The notes beneath the pieces are model-generated. The model was given only the letters and a program-made list of their open reading frames with translations, was not told the origin of the DNA and searched no databases. From Candidatus Brocadia pituitae (lineage in GTDB: Bacteria > Planctomycetota > Brocadiia > Brocadiales > Brocadiaceae), in assembly GCA_017347445.1 (NCBI GenBank), contig AP021856.1, forward strand, positions 3,666,613 to 3,730,612: a DNA stretch of 64,000 nucleotides. Reading direction: 5' to 3'. The position numbers were made by a program, and so were the translations under genes. Shown here piece by piece: positions 28,799 through 35,894 of the stretch (the first letter of the stretch is position 1; each line of letters begins with the position of its first letter).

Positions 28799-29368
28799 AT
28801 GTTTAAACAGGTAAAAAAAGGTTTTGTATTCGGTTCTTTCATTGCAGGTATATGTATCACAGGTGCTGTTTTCCCGATGACATTATTCGCAAAAAACAAA
28901 ATCGTAGGAGCGATAAGCAGCCTGGATGAAAACACAGGAATGCTCACGATCATAGATAATCTTGTACAGGTGGATGCCAGCAACGCAAAGATACAGAAGA
29001 AAGGGGTTGATGATGCCGCCCTCTCTGATATTCAGGAAGGTGATATTGTTAAAATTACCGGCACCGACAATGACTCCAGCGTTATCAAGGCAACAAGTGT
29101 GAAAGACCCGGTAAAATTAAAAAAAAATTATGACGGAAAAATCACGGGAAAAACGGAAAAGGTAAATACCTCCGCAGATACCTTCAGGGTTATGGGACAG
29201 GAAGTGGACGCCGGCAATCTTCCCGGTGTAAGCATGGGCGGCAGGACGATACCGTTCGATGCGATGCGCCCGGGTGTCCGTGTGGATGTATTTGTTATCG
29301 CCAAGGATAGCAAGTTGATTGCAAAAAAAATGGTGATACGATCTGAAAGTTGCAATTTTTGCCATTAA
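28799..29368 (+). CDS. Exported DUF5666-like protein with a heme motif as its last five residues
   Basis: A 189-residue exported protein. A signal peptide (GFVFGSFIAGICITGAVFPM) is followed by two similar beta-barrel modules. The first is IVGAISSLDENTGMLTIIDN with LSDIQEGDIVKITG, and the second is YDGKITGKTEKVNTSADTF with DAMRPGVRVDVFV; both resemble DUF5666. The protein ends SESCNFCH, so the CXXCH motif is completed by the final His. AAGGAGG lies just upstream; the ATG at 28799 has better spacing than the one at 28796. It is flanked by two other exported heme-motif proteins on the same strand. Confidence 0.75.
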   Translation: MFKQVKKGFVFGSFIAGICITGAVFPMTLFAKNKIVGAISSLDENTGMLTIIDNLVQVDASNAKIQKKGVDDAALSDIQEGDIVKITGTDNDSSVIKATSVKDPVKLKKNYDGKITGKTEKVNTSADTFRVMGQEVDAGNLPGVSMGGRTIPFDAMRPGVRVDVFVIAKDSKLIAKKMVIRSESCNFCH

Positions 29369-29411
29369 AATAAACCGTCGAATTGAGGATTTTTCATAAA
29401 GGAATAACCCA

Positions 29412-29993
29412 ATGAACTTTTTAAAAAATACGATACTTTATCTCGGATTGAGTGTTGTCTTATACAGTTTCCCTGCAAATATACTATTCGCATCGGCAAT
29501 CGGACCCATTGCCTACTGTACGGGCGCCCCAAATGACAACGGCACTTGTAATGCAGACGACTGCCATAACTCCTTTGATCTTAATTCGGGAAATGCAACA
29601 TTCTCAATTACGGCACCTGACACGTATACCCCGGGCAAAACGATGAAAATAGAGGTTTCTTTTCTTGATTCCGGCAGAGAAAGACACGGATTCGAGATGA
29701 CCGCACTTGATGCAAATGGCAACAGGGTCGGAACGTTTAAAAAAATAGGAAATACTACCCAGGTTATTTCTCCAAATGACTACCGGGGATTAGAGCAAGC
29801 AGACAAAGGCAAATATATCGAGCATGCCTTCAAAGGCATTAAAAAGAAGAGCTGGAAGGTTAAGTGGAAGGCGCCCAGCGGTGCTGCCGATCCAATCACC
29901 TTTTATGCTGCCGGATGCGAGGCAGATGGAGACGGAAACTCCACGAACGATTATATTTATACCACCACGGCAGAAACGTCGTCTACACCTTAG
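29412..29993 (+). CDS. Exported Reeler/choice-of-anchor-type domain protein with CX4CH motif
   Basis: A 193-residue protein with a signal peptide (residues 1-28). Next comes YCTGAPNDNGTCNADDCHNS, in which CNADDCH (46-52) is a CX4CH motif. A beta-sandwich follows (residues 60-190: ATFSITAPDTYTPGKTMKIE, RHGFEMTALDANGNRVG, WKVKWKAPSGAADPITFYAA). The TGAP...C...CH start followed by this sandwich is typical of exported Reeler-like domain proteins in environmental bacteria, in which the motif is usually CXXCH. It follows the DUF5666-like gene by 43 nt. It may be a cell-surface cytochrome or structural protein. Confidence 0.75.
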   Translation: MNFLKNTILYLGLSVVLYSFPANILFASAIGPIAYCTGAPNDNGTCNADDCHNSFDLNSGNATFSITAPDTYTPGKTMKIEVSFLDSGRERHGFEMTALDANGNRVGTFKKIGNTTQVISPNDYRGLEQADKGKYIEHAFKGIKKKSWKVKWKAPSGAADPITFYAAGCEADGDGNSTNDYIYTTTAETSSTP

Positions 29994-30008
29994 CCCGATC
30001 TTTTATTA

Positions 30009-30083
30009 GATTCTTCGCTCCGCTCAGAATGACATTTTTCGCATTGTTTCGTCATTCTGAGGGAGTGAAACGACCGAAGAATC
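30009..30083. repeat. Dispersed inverted repeat (GATTCTTCG...CGAAGAATC)
   Basis: The left arm GATTCTTCGCTCCGCTCAGA (continuing ATGAC) and the right arm GTCATTCTGAGGGAG...CGAAGAATC form a long imperfect inverted repeat around a 16-bp AT-rich loop. It shares its core with 15165-15215. It lies just after the Reeler-like gene and could also act as a transcription end. The element type is common in intergenic regions of environmental bacteria. Confidence 0.75.
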
Positions 30084-30143
30084 TCAACTTTGAAATTCCT
30101 AAACCTTTAATTTGACTGGGTTGCATATTAAGAAAGGATACTT

Positions 30144-30494
30144 ATGAACAAGAAAAGATTTTTTGTTGTAACGTCGTTGGTAATTGCCGTAAACGCAATT
30201 TCCCATTTTTCAGAAATGTCCACGGCAATGGCAGCCAAGATCAACGCCATGAAATTATATAATAAACATTGTAATGCCTGCCACGATAAAAAGGGAAAAC
30301 CAACTGATTTTGGCAAGGAATTAGGAACAACTGACTTCACAGATACAAACTGGCAGATAAGCGCTACCGATGAAAAGATTGTCAAGCAAATCACCGATGG
30401 TGCACCTGAAAAGATGATGCCGTTTAAAGAGAAACTAAGTGCAGACGAAATTGGAGCGTTAGTGCCTCTTATCCGAGGTTTCGCCAAGAAATGA
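30144..30494 (+). CDS. Exported monoheme cytochrome c (class I)
   Basis: A 116-residue cytochrome. The signal peptide (residues 1-30, ending TAMA) is followed by one heme motif CNACH at 43-47. A methionine in GAPEKMMPFKEKLSADEIGA is the probable sixth ligand. It closes with the usual C-terminal helix (ADEIGALVPLIRGFAKK). An AGAAAGGA ribosome-binding site precedes the ATG. It follows the cluster of CX4CH proteins and may receive electrons from them. Soluble in the periplasm-equivalent or anammoxosome compartment. Confidence 0.92.
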   Translation: MNKKRFFVVTSLVIAVNAISHFSEMSTAMAAKINAMKLYNKHCNACHDKKGKPTDFGKELGTTDFTDTNWQISATDEKIVKQITDGAPEKMMPFKEKLSADEIGALVPLIRGFAKK

Positions 30495-30530
30495 TAAATT
30501 ATCTCTGAAAAAAGGGATGAAATATTATTT

Positions 30531-31053
30531 ATGGAAACGAATCAATTGCGTGAATTCTTAAAACAACATTATTTGTTTTGTATGCTTGTGGGTATAGGCA
30601 TCTTTCTTTTCTTTTTTGAACTTGGAAGCAGGAGTTTTGAAATAAAGGATGCTCGTCGGTTTGCAGAAATCACCCAGGAGATGATGCAAGACGGAAACTG
30701 GCTAGTACTTCATTCACATGGGAATACCTATATGAACAAACCACCCATGCTCATGTGGTTGATTGCCCTTTTTTCTTCCATTGGACATCGGGTAACTCCC
30801 CTTACCGCCCGGTTGCCGAGTGCCATAGCAGGCCTCGCCAGTATGCTTATGACTTACTATTTTGTTCAAAAGTTTTTCAACCAACGCGTTGCATTCATTG
30901 CTGCTATTATTCTTGCTACCGCTCAAAAATATTTTTGAAAAAATAAAAGATCATCTGCTTGATGATACGTTGAACACATTGGATGTTTGTACCAAAAAAC
31001 GCCAGGTAACGCTTATTTTCAGAAGAAATAACCAAAAGATGAACCAACAATGA
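30531..31053 (+). pseudogene. Truncated GT39/ArnT-like glycosyltransferase
   Basis: The first 135 codons (30531-30938) are the N-terminus of an ArnT/PMT-like transferase: a first helix, the acidic motif FEIKDARRFAEITQEMMQDG, then YMNKPPMLMWLIALFSSIGH and LTARLPSAIAGLASM. The frame stops after ILATAQKYF, where full-length homologues continue for about 400 residues. A second frame (about 30910-31053) reads KIKDHLLDDTLNTLDVCTKK and ends at a TGA overlapping the ATG of the following GT2 gene (ATGA). That suggests the original C-terminus now out of frame. An internal deletion of about 1.1 kb is the simplest explanation. Confidence 0.75.
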
Positions 31054-31775
31054 TAAATCCTGACATTTCTATTGTTATTCCCTTATACAATGAGGCAGAT
31101 AACATTGAACCACTTGGGCATTCTATTCTCCATGCCATGGAGGGCCATAATTACGAAGCAATCTTCGTGAACGATGGCAGTACAGACGGCAGTGCGGAAA
31201 AACTGAATGAATGGTGCGCTAAACATGAAAACTTTCGTACCATTCATTTCAAGTGGAACGCAGGCCAAACGGCAGCCATGGATGCCGGTTTTAAATCTGC
31301 TGTCGGGAAATTTGTTGTTTCTATGGATGCTGATATGCAGAACGATCCTGCGGATATCCCAATATTACTTGAAAAACTCGACACGTACGATATGGTATGT
31401 GGATGGAGACGGAGGAGAAATGACCCGTGGATAAAGCGGATTTCTTCAACGGTGGCAAATTCTATCAGAAATAAACTTTCATGGGAAGATATTAAAGATA
31501 CAGGATGCTCACTTAAAGCCTATCGGAAGGAAAGTCTGAATCAAATCAAATTGTTCAACGGCATGCATCGGTTTTTACCCACTCTGTTTAAGATGGAAGG
31601 GTTTACCGTTACTGAAATCGTTGTAAACCACTATCCCAGGAAATTTGGGAAATCAAAGTATGGGATATCGAACAGGGCGTTCAGGGCATTTATAGATTTG
31701 TTGGTTGTTCGATGGATGAAAAAGAGGAAACTTAATTATGAGGTAGAAAATGGGAAATTTTATAACACATATTAA
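31050..31775 (+). CDS. Family 2 glycosyltransferase, dolichyl-phosphate-mannose-synthase/ArnC-like
   Basis: A 241-residue cytosolic-face enzyme that moves a nucleotide-linked sugar to polyprenyl phosphate. The GT-A motifs are clear: ISIVIPLYNEADNIEPL, VNDGSTDGS, AGQTAAMDAGFKSAVG, the DxD-like SMDADMQNDP and DTGCSLKAYRKE. It lacks the two C-terminal transmembrane helices of ArnC, as DPM1-type forms do. Its ATG overlaps the stop of a degraded GT39 frame, and a LpxB_N-type frame overlaps its 3' end. That makes the usual GT39-GT2-LpxB_N cassette, but here only this gene looks intact. Confidence 0.9.
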   Translation: MINPDISIVIPLYNEADNIEPLGHSILHAMEGHNYEAIFVNDGSTDGSAEKLNEWCAKHENFRTIHFKWNAGQTAAMDAGFKSAVGKFVVSMDADMQNDPADIPILLEKLDTYDMVCGWRRRRNDPWIKRISSTVANSIRNKLSWEDIKDTGCSLKAYRKESLNQIKLFNGMHRFLPTLFKMEGFTVTEIVVNHYPRKFGKSKYGISNRAFRAFIDLLVVRWMKKRKLNYEVENGKFYNTY

Positions 31776-32058
31776 TTTCTGGGTTGTACTTGGTTTTATT
31801 GGACAACTTCTGTTAGTCACCAGATTTTTTATGTAATGGAGTATCTCTGAAAAGCGTGGCGCAAGTATTATTCCAGAGGCATTCTCGTATTTAAGCATGG
31901 TGGGCGTCATATTATTCACCTGTGCAATGTACCGGCACGATCCGGTATTTATCATGGGACAATGCTCAGGAATTTTTATCTATACTCGCAATAGTATCTT
32001 AATTCATAAAAAGAAAAGGCTCCTGACCACGGTAACAGGCGAGGGGAAAAATAGCTGA
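31750..32058 (+). pseudogene. Lipid-A-disaccharide-synthase N-terminal-domain (LpxB_N) protein with in-frame stop
   Basis: The 103-codon frame reads MGNFITHINFWVVLGFIGQL, LLVTRFFM, stop, then WSISEKRGASIIPEAFSYLS, MVGVILFTCAMYRHDPVFIM and GQCSGIFIYTRNSILIHKKK. It is the family of small membrane proteins usually paired with GT2/GT39 enzymes. The single interruption is TAA at 31834-31836, exactly where homologues have Gln before Trp (a CAA to TAA change). The frame is otherwise undisturbed. It overlaps the GT2 gene by 26 nt. Recent inactivation is the simplest reading; a base-call error is possible. Confidence 0.8.
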
Positions 32059-32131
32059 AGCACTATAACAGTATACGGAAAGTTTTCTCAAAGGTTGTTC
32101 ACTGAAACCTTTGTAATAAAGGATATGAATC

Positions 32132-34474
32132 TTGAAAAGATACGTCCTCATTCTCCTTAAATACAGGATAGTAATTCTTGTAGCTTTTCTGGTGGTAACA
32201 GTATCTTTTAGTTATTACGCCAGGGAAATGAAAACTGACAATTCCGTAGAAATCTGGCTTTCTAAAAATGATAAAGATCTGGATTACTACCGGGCATTCC
32301 TGAAGAAATTTGGGGATGAGGAATTTTTGGTAGTGGCTTTCAGTGCCGCCAACATGTTTACGAAAGATCGTATCTGTGAGATTCATACGATCACAGAAAA
32401 GATAAAAAAGCTGGATGGAATTGTAAGCGTGACTTCGTTGGCCGATGTATTTAAGGATACGGTTACCTCGCCCGGCTTTAAGGAAAAAGTTAGGAATCAA
32501 CAGGGGCGCTCCCTTATGAACGTCTTTAAGCAGCAGTTGCTTAAAGATCCAGGGTATCAAAATAATATTATTTCAACAAATGGCAGGACTACTGCCATCA
32601 TAGCCACGGTCAAGAGCCTTGGACCTGAATCGAGGAAATATCTGGTATCTGAAGTCAGAAAGTTGCTTCAGGAAACGGGTGGTGGGTCGATCGATACTGA
32701 AAGGAAAAGCCGTAGGTATCATGTAGCAGGCCCCTCGGTGGTAAATGCAGAACTGGACCGCATGTCGAAGCAAGATATGGGCAGGTTTACACCGCTTATG
32801 TTTGTTATGTCCGTCGTTGTGCTAGTGTGCCTGTTTAGAAAAATCTCCGGTGTTTTAATCCCCACGTTGACGGTTGCAGTCTGCCTCATATGGATTACGG
32901 GCTGTTTTGCGATGTTTGGTCAAACAATGAATATGATTTCAAATATGCTGCTTCCCCTGACCTTTATCATTGCCCTTTCTACCTCGATACATCTGGTCAA
33001 TCATTATTATCATGAAAGCAGTTTTTCCCTGCATAAAGAGGATGCCATTTATTACACGGTTTGTCATGTTGGTATTCCTATCCTTATGACAACGATTACG
33101 ACGGCAATCGGATTTGTATCACTTGCTACCAGCACGATCCCGCCTGTTTTCATTACCGGCCTGTTTATGAGTGGCTGTACGGCGCTTACCTTTATTATCA
33201 GCATGACATTTATACCGGTACTGCTTTCCTTTGTTCCGTTCCATGCATCAGTCAATGTCGAACAGGCTGTTGATAAAAGGTTGAGTGGAAATGTTCCTGA
33301 CTTGGGATATTCCTTTGTAAAGAAGTTGCGTGGAGCGCGGGGACTCGGACTCTTTTTCTCGTCGTTAGGTCTTTTTATTGCAAAATACAAAGGTGTGATT
33401 CTTATCTGTGGTTGTATTGCAGGACTATTCTTTGTCTGGGGCATCTCAAAGCTCAAAGTGGAATCTGACATCATGGCTTCCTTTCCTAAAAACAGTCAGA
33501 TTGCAAAGGACAATGCTTATATTGAAAGGCATCTCATGGGTTTGCTGCCGGTAGAAATTGTTGCGGAAACAACCAATAGCATGAGCATCCTTCAGCCAAA
33601 CCTGTTGAATAATCTGGTAAATCTCCAGAAATTTCTTCGTACAATACCCGAGGTGACAGGTTCAATTTCGATTGCAAATTATATCCAGCAAACTCATCAA
33701 ATTGTAAACAATGATAACCCACAGTATTATTCTATACCGGCTACCAAAAAAGAGTCCGAGGGCTACGTAAAAATTGCTGCTCTCTATGGCAATTCCTATG
33801 TGAATAGTCTGTATACAAAAGAACATACCGATGCAAGAATATCCGTACGAATGAAGCAGGTTGGCTCGAACCGATACCAGGCCGTTATCAAATCGATAAA
33901 AGAATACATCCACCGGCATCTTGATACAACAGAGCTGTCGTGGCACATTACGGGGATAGTTCCCCTTTTAATCAATGTTCAGGACAACATCCTCCGGAGC
34001 GAGATACAGTCATTCTCGCTGGCCTTTTTGCTGACTTTTATTTCAACGGCAGTTGTTCTAAAATCGGTCAGGATTGGGCTTATCAGCGTCATACCCAACT
34101 TATTGCCTGGCACCATCACCCTGGGTTTCATGGGATTTATGGGAATGAAGCTTGATGCGGCGACGATCATGATAGCCAGCATTACCCTGGGAATATCTGT
34201 CGATAACACCATTCACATCTTTTACCGCTTTAAAAAAGAATTGTCCTTTGACGCGAATTATGCCGAGGCGGTTTGCCGTACCTTGCAAGGAGCCGGGAAG
34301 ACAGCACTGTTTACTTCTTTATCTGCTGCCTTTGGGTTTATGGTCTTTGCCTTTTCAAGTTTTAAACCGATACAGTATTTTGGCGTACTCACGAGCATTA
34401 CGATGTTAAATGCTATTGTGTCCGATTTGTTTATATCTCCGAGCTGTCTGATGCTATTCAAACCGCGGTTTTAA
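32132..34474 (+). CDS. RND/MMPL-type hydrophobe exporter with sterol-sensing-like domains
   Basis: A 780-residue inner-membrane transporter with two copies of a six-helix repeat. TM1 (residues 13-30) is followed by a large extracytoplasmic loop with EIWLSKNDKDLDYYRAFLKK. The helix block at about 215-370 includes PLTFIIALSTSIHLVNHYYH and TTITTAIGFVSLATS. The second half repeats this (about 440-780) with IMIASITLGISVDNTIHIFY and TSLSAAFGFMVFAFSSF. The SVDNTIHIF acidic motif is typical of lipid-transporting RND proteins (MmpL/HpnN group). The start is TTG with AAAGGA eight nt upstream. It lies between a degraded glycan cassette and an ANL enzyme gene. Cargo is probably a lipid (hopanoid or other); inferred. 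Confidence 0.85.
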   Translation: MKRYVLILLKYRIVILVAFLVVTVSFSYYAREMKTDNSVEIWLSKNDKDLDYYRAFLKKFGDEEFLVVAFSAANMFTKDRICEIHTITEKIKKLDGIVSVTSLADVFKDTVTSPGFKEKVRNQQGRSLMNVFKQQLLKDPGYQNNIISTNGRTTAIIATVKSLGPESRKYLVSEVRKLLQETGGGSIDTERKSRRYHVAGPSVVNAELDRMSKQDMGRFTPLMFVMSVVVLVCLFRKISGVLIPTLTVAVCLIWITGCFAMFGQTMNMISNMLLPLTFIIALSTSIHLVNHYYHESSFSLHKEDAIYYTVCHVGIPILMTTITTAIGFVSLATSTIPPVFITGLFMSGCTALTFIISMTFIPVLLSFVPFHASVNVEQAVDKRLSGNVPDLGYSFVKKLRGARGLGLFFSSLGLFIAKYKGVILICGCIAGLFFVWGISKLKVESDIMASFPKNSQIAKDNAYIERHLMGLLPVEIVAETTNSMSILQPNLLNNLVNLQKFLRTIPEVTGSISIANYIQQTHQIVNNDNPQYYSIPATKKESEGYVKIAALYGNSYVNSLYTKEHTDARISVRMKQVGSNRYQAVIKSIKEYIHRHLDTTELSWHITGIVPLLINVQDNILRSEIQSFSLAFLLTFISTAVVLKSVRIGLISVIPNLLPGTITLGFMGFMGMKLDAATIMIASITLGISVDNTIHIFYRFKKELSFDANYAEAVCRTLQGAGKTALFTSLSAAFGFMVFAFSSFKPIQYFGVLTSITMLNAIVSDLFISPSCLMLFKPRF

Positions 34475-34480
34475 TTTGAC

Positions 34481-34509
34481 GTAGGGGCAGGTTTGAAACC
34501 TGCCCCTAC
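34481..34509. repeat. Perfect palindromic repeat after the RND gene
   Basis: GTAGGGGCAGGTTT (34481-34494) and its exact complement at 34496-34509 are separated by one base. This sequence type is a familiar dispersed palindrome in many bacterial genomes. It starts seven bases after the RND stop; the RNA hairpin could also terminate transcription, though there is no T-run. Confidence 0.8.
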
Positions 34510-34535
34510 ACTAATTTATTAAAGGGGAATTTCCG

Positions 34536-35750
34536 ATGATACAAACTGGGATAAGAACCAATACCAATGCTACCTCGATAAATTCCGATCTTCTCACAAA
34601 TTGCGATCACACCAGCCTAGATCAACACTGTAACCAACCTACCCTTCAAGATGCCGAGTGGTTTGGTGTTACGCCCGATATGTGGGTCCGGCATATCATA
34701 TCAATTCACTTTAATCCTGTTCTTGGTTCCCGTTATTGGCTACAAAGGGAAAAGATGTTAGGGATCAATACCAGAAGGGACATCTCTTCTCTGGAAGATT
34801 TATCTATCCTGGGACCTATGGAGGAAGAAGACCTCCGGCGATACCCGCTGGAGTATTTTATCCCAAAAATTTATCTTGCGAATAAGGCAGCATTCATCCT
34901 GGGTGAAACAGCTGGAACAACTGGCCTTCCAAAAACAACCGCTTACCTGAAAGAAGAGTTCTCTTTCACTTTTGTTGAGTGGTTCCGGTATATCGCAGAG
35001 TACAGGGGCTTTCCTCAAGGAGTACAGTGGCTATGGGTAGGCCCCAGCGGCCCTCATATTATTGGCAAGGCCGTTGGTCCTGTTGCACAGAGTATGGGGA
35101 GCATGGACCCGTTTTCCATTGACATGGACCCACGATGGGTGAAAAAGCTCAAACCAGACTCCCTGGGATATAAAAGGTATATCAGCCATATTCTTGAACA
35201 GGCACTGGATATATTGAAACGGCAGCACATCGAAGTAATCTATTCGACGCCACCTCTGTTGCTTAGATTGGCTGAGATGATGCCGGGCGAGCAAAGAATG
35301 CAGATATGCGGAATTCATTATGGAGGAGTTGCCCTTGAACAAGAACAACTCAAAAGGTTGCGCGGCGAACTCTTTCCACATGCAGTCCACATTGCCGGTT
35401 ACGGAAATACCTTGTTTGGCCTGTGCATGGAAATTGAGGAATCTGCGAATGGCAATCTTGATTATTATCCTCCCGGACCGCGTATGGCTGTTCAGGTTGT
35501 TTCTACGGAAGATGGCACTCATCCGGACAGAAATCGTCTTACCCAGATCGTTCAATACGGTGAAAAGGGGCAGGTCGTGTGCCATCGGCTTGACGCATCT
35601 TTTTTCATTCCCAATATGTTTGAAAGGGATGAGGCCGTTCGCATTGCACCTACGCAAAATATCCAGACACTCGGTATTTATCAGGACGGTGTCAGAAATC
35701 CATCGCTGTTGAAGGGATTAGAAGCAAATGCAAAAGTGGGGGTGTATTGA
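34536..35750 (+). CDS. ANL-superfamily adenylating enzyme (PaaK/coenzyme F390 synthetase-like)
   Basis: A 404-residue enzyme of the phenylacetate-CoA ligase/LuxE type. The ATP-binding loop is FILGETAGTTGLPKTTAYLK (about residues 125-144), close to the consensus SGTTGxPK. Later motifs are IEVIYSTPPLLLRLAEM, ICGIHYGGVALEQEQ and AGYGNTLFGL. The C-terminal lid is short or missing (404 aa against about 430 in PaaK). AAAGGGGAA precedes the ATG. It probably activates a carboxylic acid as acyl-AMP; whether CoA is the acceptor is unclear. With the upstream SDR and SCP2 genes it may act in a lipid pathway, but they are 7 kb apart. Confidence 0.8.
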   Translation: MIQTGIRTNTNATSINSDLLTNCDHTSLDQHCNQPTLQDAEWFGVTPDMWVRHIISIHFNPVLGSRYWLQREKMLGINTRRDISSLEDLSILGPMEEEDLRRYPLEYFIPKIYLANKAAFILGETAGTTGLPKTTAYLKEEFSFTFVEWFRYIAEYRGFPQGVQWLWVGPSGPHIIGKAVGPVAQSMGSMDPFSIDMDPRWVKKLKPDSLGYKRYISHILEQALDILKRQHIEVIYSTPPLLLRLAEMMPGEQRMQICGIHYGGVALEQEQLKRLRGELFPHAVHIAGYGNTLFGLCMEIEESANGNLDYYPPGPRMAVQVVSTEDGTHPDRNRLTQIVQYGEKGQVVCHRLDASFFIPNMFERDEAVRIAPTQNIQTLGIYQDGVRNPSLLKGLEANAKVGVY

Positions 35751-35808
35751 CATGAATTAGGTTACCTATGACAGCGACTTTTAGATGCATGGCAATGTCA
35801 GCAAAAAC

Positions 35809-35847
35809 ACAACCCCCTTTATCCCCTCTTTTTAGAGGGGAATTAGA
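35809..35847. repeat. Dispersed C/G-run palindrome (CCCCTCTTTTTAGAGGGG type)
   Basis: CCCCCTTTATCCCCTCTTTT, continued by TAGAGGGGAATTAG, forms a short inverted repeat (CCCCTCT/AGAGGGG) next to a C-rich arm. Closely related units occur at 42540-42621. It lies in the 144-bp gap before the U32 peptidase gene. Confidence 0.75.
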
Positions 35848-35894
35848 AAAGTTTGAAGTTCCTTGTATAGATTCAAAGCTTATGAAAGGATAGT

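Noticed and set aside
28799-29993. Standard soluble cytochrome c genes
   Set aside because: Apart from single motifs these proteins have beta-domain sequences and no cytochrome fold; I list them as heme-motif proteins instead.
35031-35657. 208-codon open frame antisense to the ANL enzyme
   Set aside because: The opposite strand encodes clear ANL motifs; nothing in this frame is family-like.
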